From NCBI GenBank assembly GCA_902801165.1, contig CADCHI010000024.1:1-57712 (forward strand): 57,712 nucleotides of DNA. The letters are read 5' to 3'. The first letter of the stretch is position 1. Each line of letters opens with the position of its first letter. The DNA comes from an uncultured Eubacteriales bacterium (lineage in GTDB: Bacteria > Bacillota > Clostridia > Christensenellales > Aristaeellaceae). Made by a program: the position numbers and the translations under genes. This document shows positions 56,954 through 57,712 of the stretch, in pieces. Below the pieces are notes generated by a model. It made no database searches, was not told the DNA's origin, and was given only the letters and a program-made list of their open reading frames with translations.

Positions 56954-56965
56954 AGAGCAAATGAT

Positions 56966-57712
<747 letters not shown>

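Overview
The window is a GC-rich (roughly 60% or more by eye) stretch of a Gram-positive-type Clostridia chromosome. The basis is AGGAGG-type ribosome sites, TTGACA/TATAAT promoters, YesL/LplB/YtcP-type sugar uptake genes, XpaC, CapA, an AlaR/AlaT-like pair, and many secreted proteins with short MKK...ALA signal peptides. A gut lineage related to Christensenellales is my guess and cannot be proven here.

Layout. 1-10.4 kb (+): the 3' part of a giant YD/RHS-like repeat protein with exact 381-bp periods, a secreted peptidoglycan-binding-domain protein, a cytidylate-kinase-like protein, a LysR regulator, an iron-dependent alcohol dehydrogenase, pyruvate kinase and a DUF554 membrane protein. 10.6-23.3 kb (-): a large carbohydrate catabolic region. 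It holds a SIS isomerase, a CBM9-like protein and a ROK regulator; a DegT aminotransferase and a Gfo/Idh dehydrogenase; an RbsBAC-type ABC transporter; and NagB-like, NagA-like and ceramidase-like enzymes. 23.6-25.8 kb (+), divergent from it: an archaeal-type triose-phosphate-isomerase-fold protein, a YjbQ protein and a DeoR regulator. The two arms share an AT-rich region with two near-consensus promoters, and I read them as one sugar or amino-sugar pathway with an unknown substrate. 25.8-33.2 kb (-): argH, a secreted hypothetical, an ADP-ribosylglycohydrolase, argG with ARG-box-like sites, tadA, and an aminotransferase/Lrp pair. 33.4-37.6 kb (+): zinc-ribbon protein, CapA, XpaC-like protein and ispE.

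A tRNA-Leu(GAG) gene at 37708-37790 is the attachment site of an 8.7-kb integrated element (37768-46455). It is bounded by 45-bp direct repeats and carries a tyrosine integrase, a ribbon-helix-helix regulator with three palindromic operators, phage-type small proteins, a VapE-like primase/helicase next to iteron-like repeats, an excisionase-like protein, and a divergent Cro/CI-like switch. No capsid, terminase or relaxase gene is visible, so it looks like a phage-satellite or cryptic integrative element.

46.5-57.7 kb: a sucrose/fructan-type uptake and breakdown locus. It has two LacI regulators, a YesL protein, a membrane-anchored protein, LplB/YtcP-like permeases, a solute-binding protein, intracellular GH32, a PfkB fructokinase, and the start of an MsmK/UgpC-type ATPase cut by the window end.

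The most novel signals are a 164-bp TA-flanked miniature transposon family in three copies, one nested exactly inside another; the operator and iteron architecture of the tRNA-Leu element; and the NagA/NagB/ceramidase-like/TIM-like catabolic cluster.
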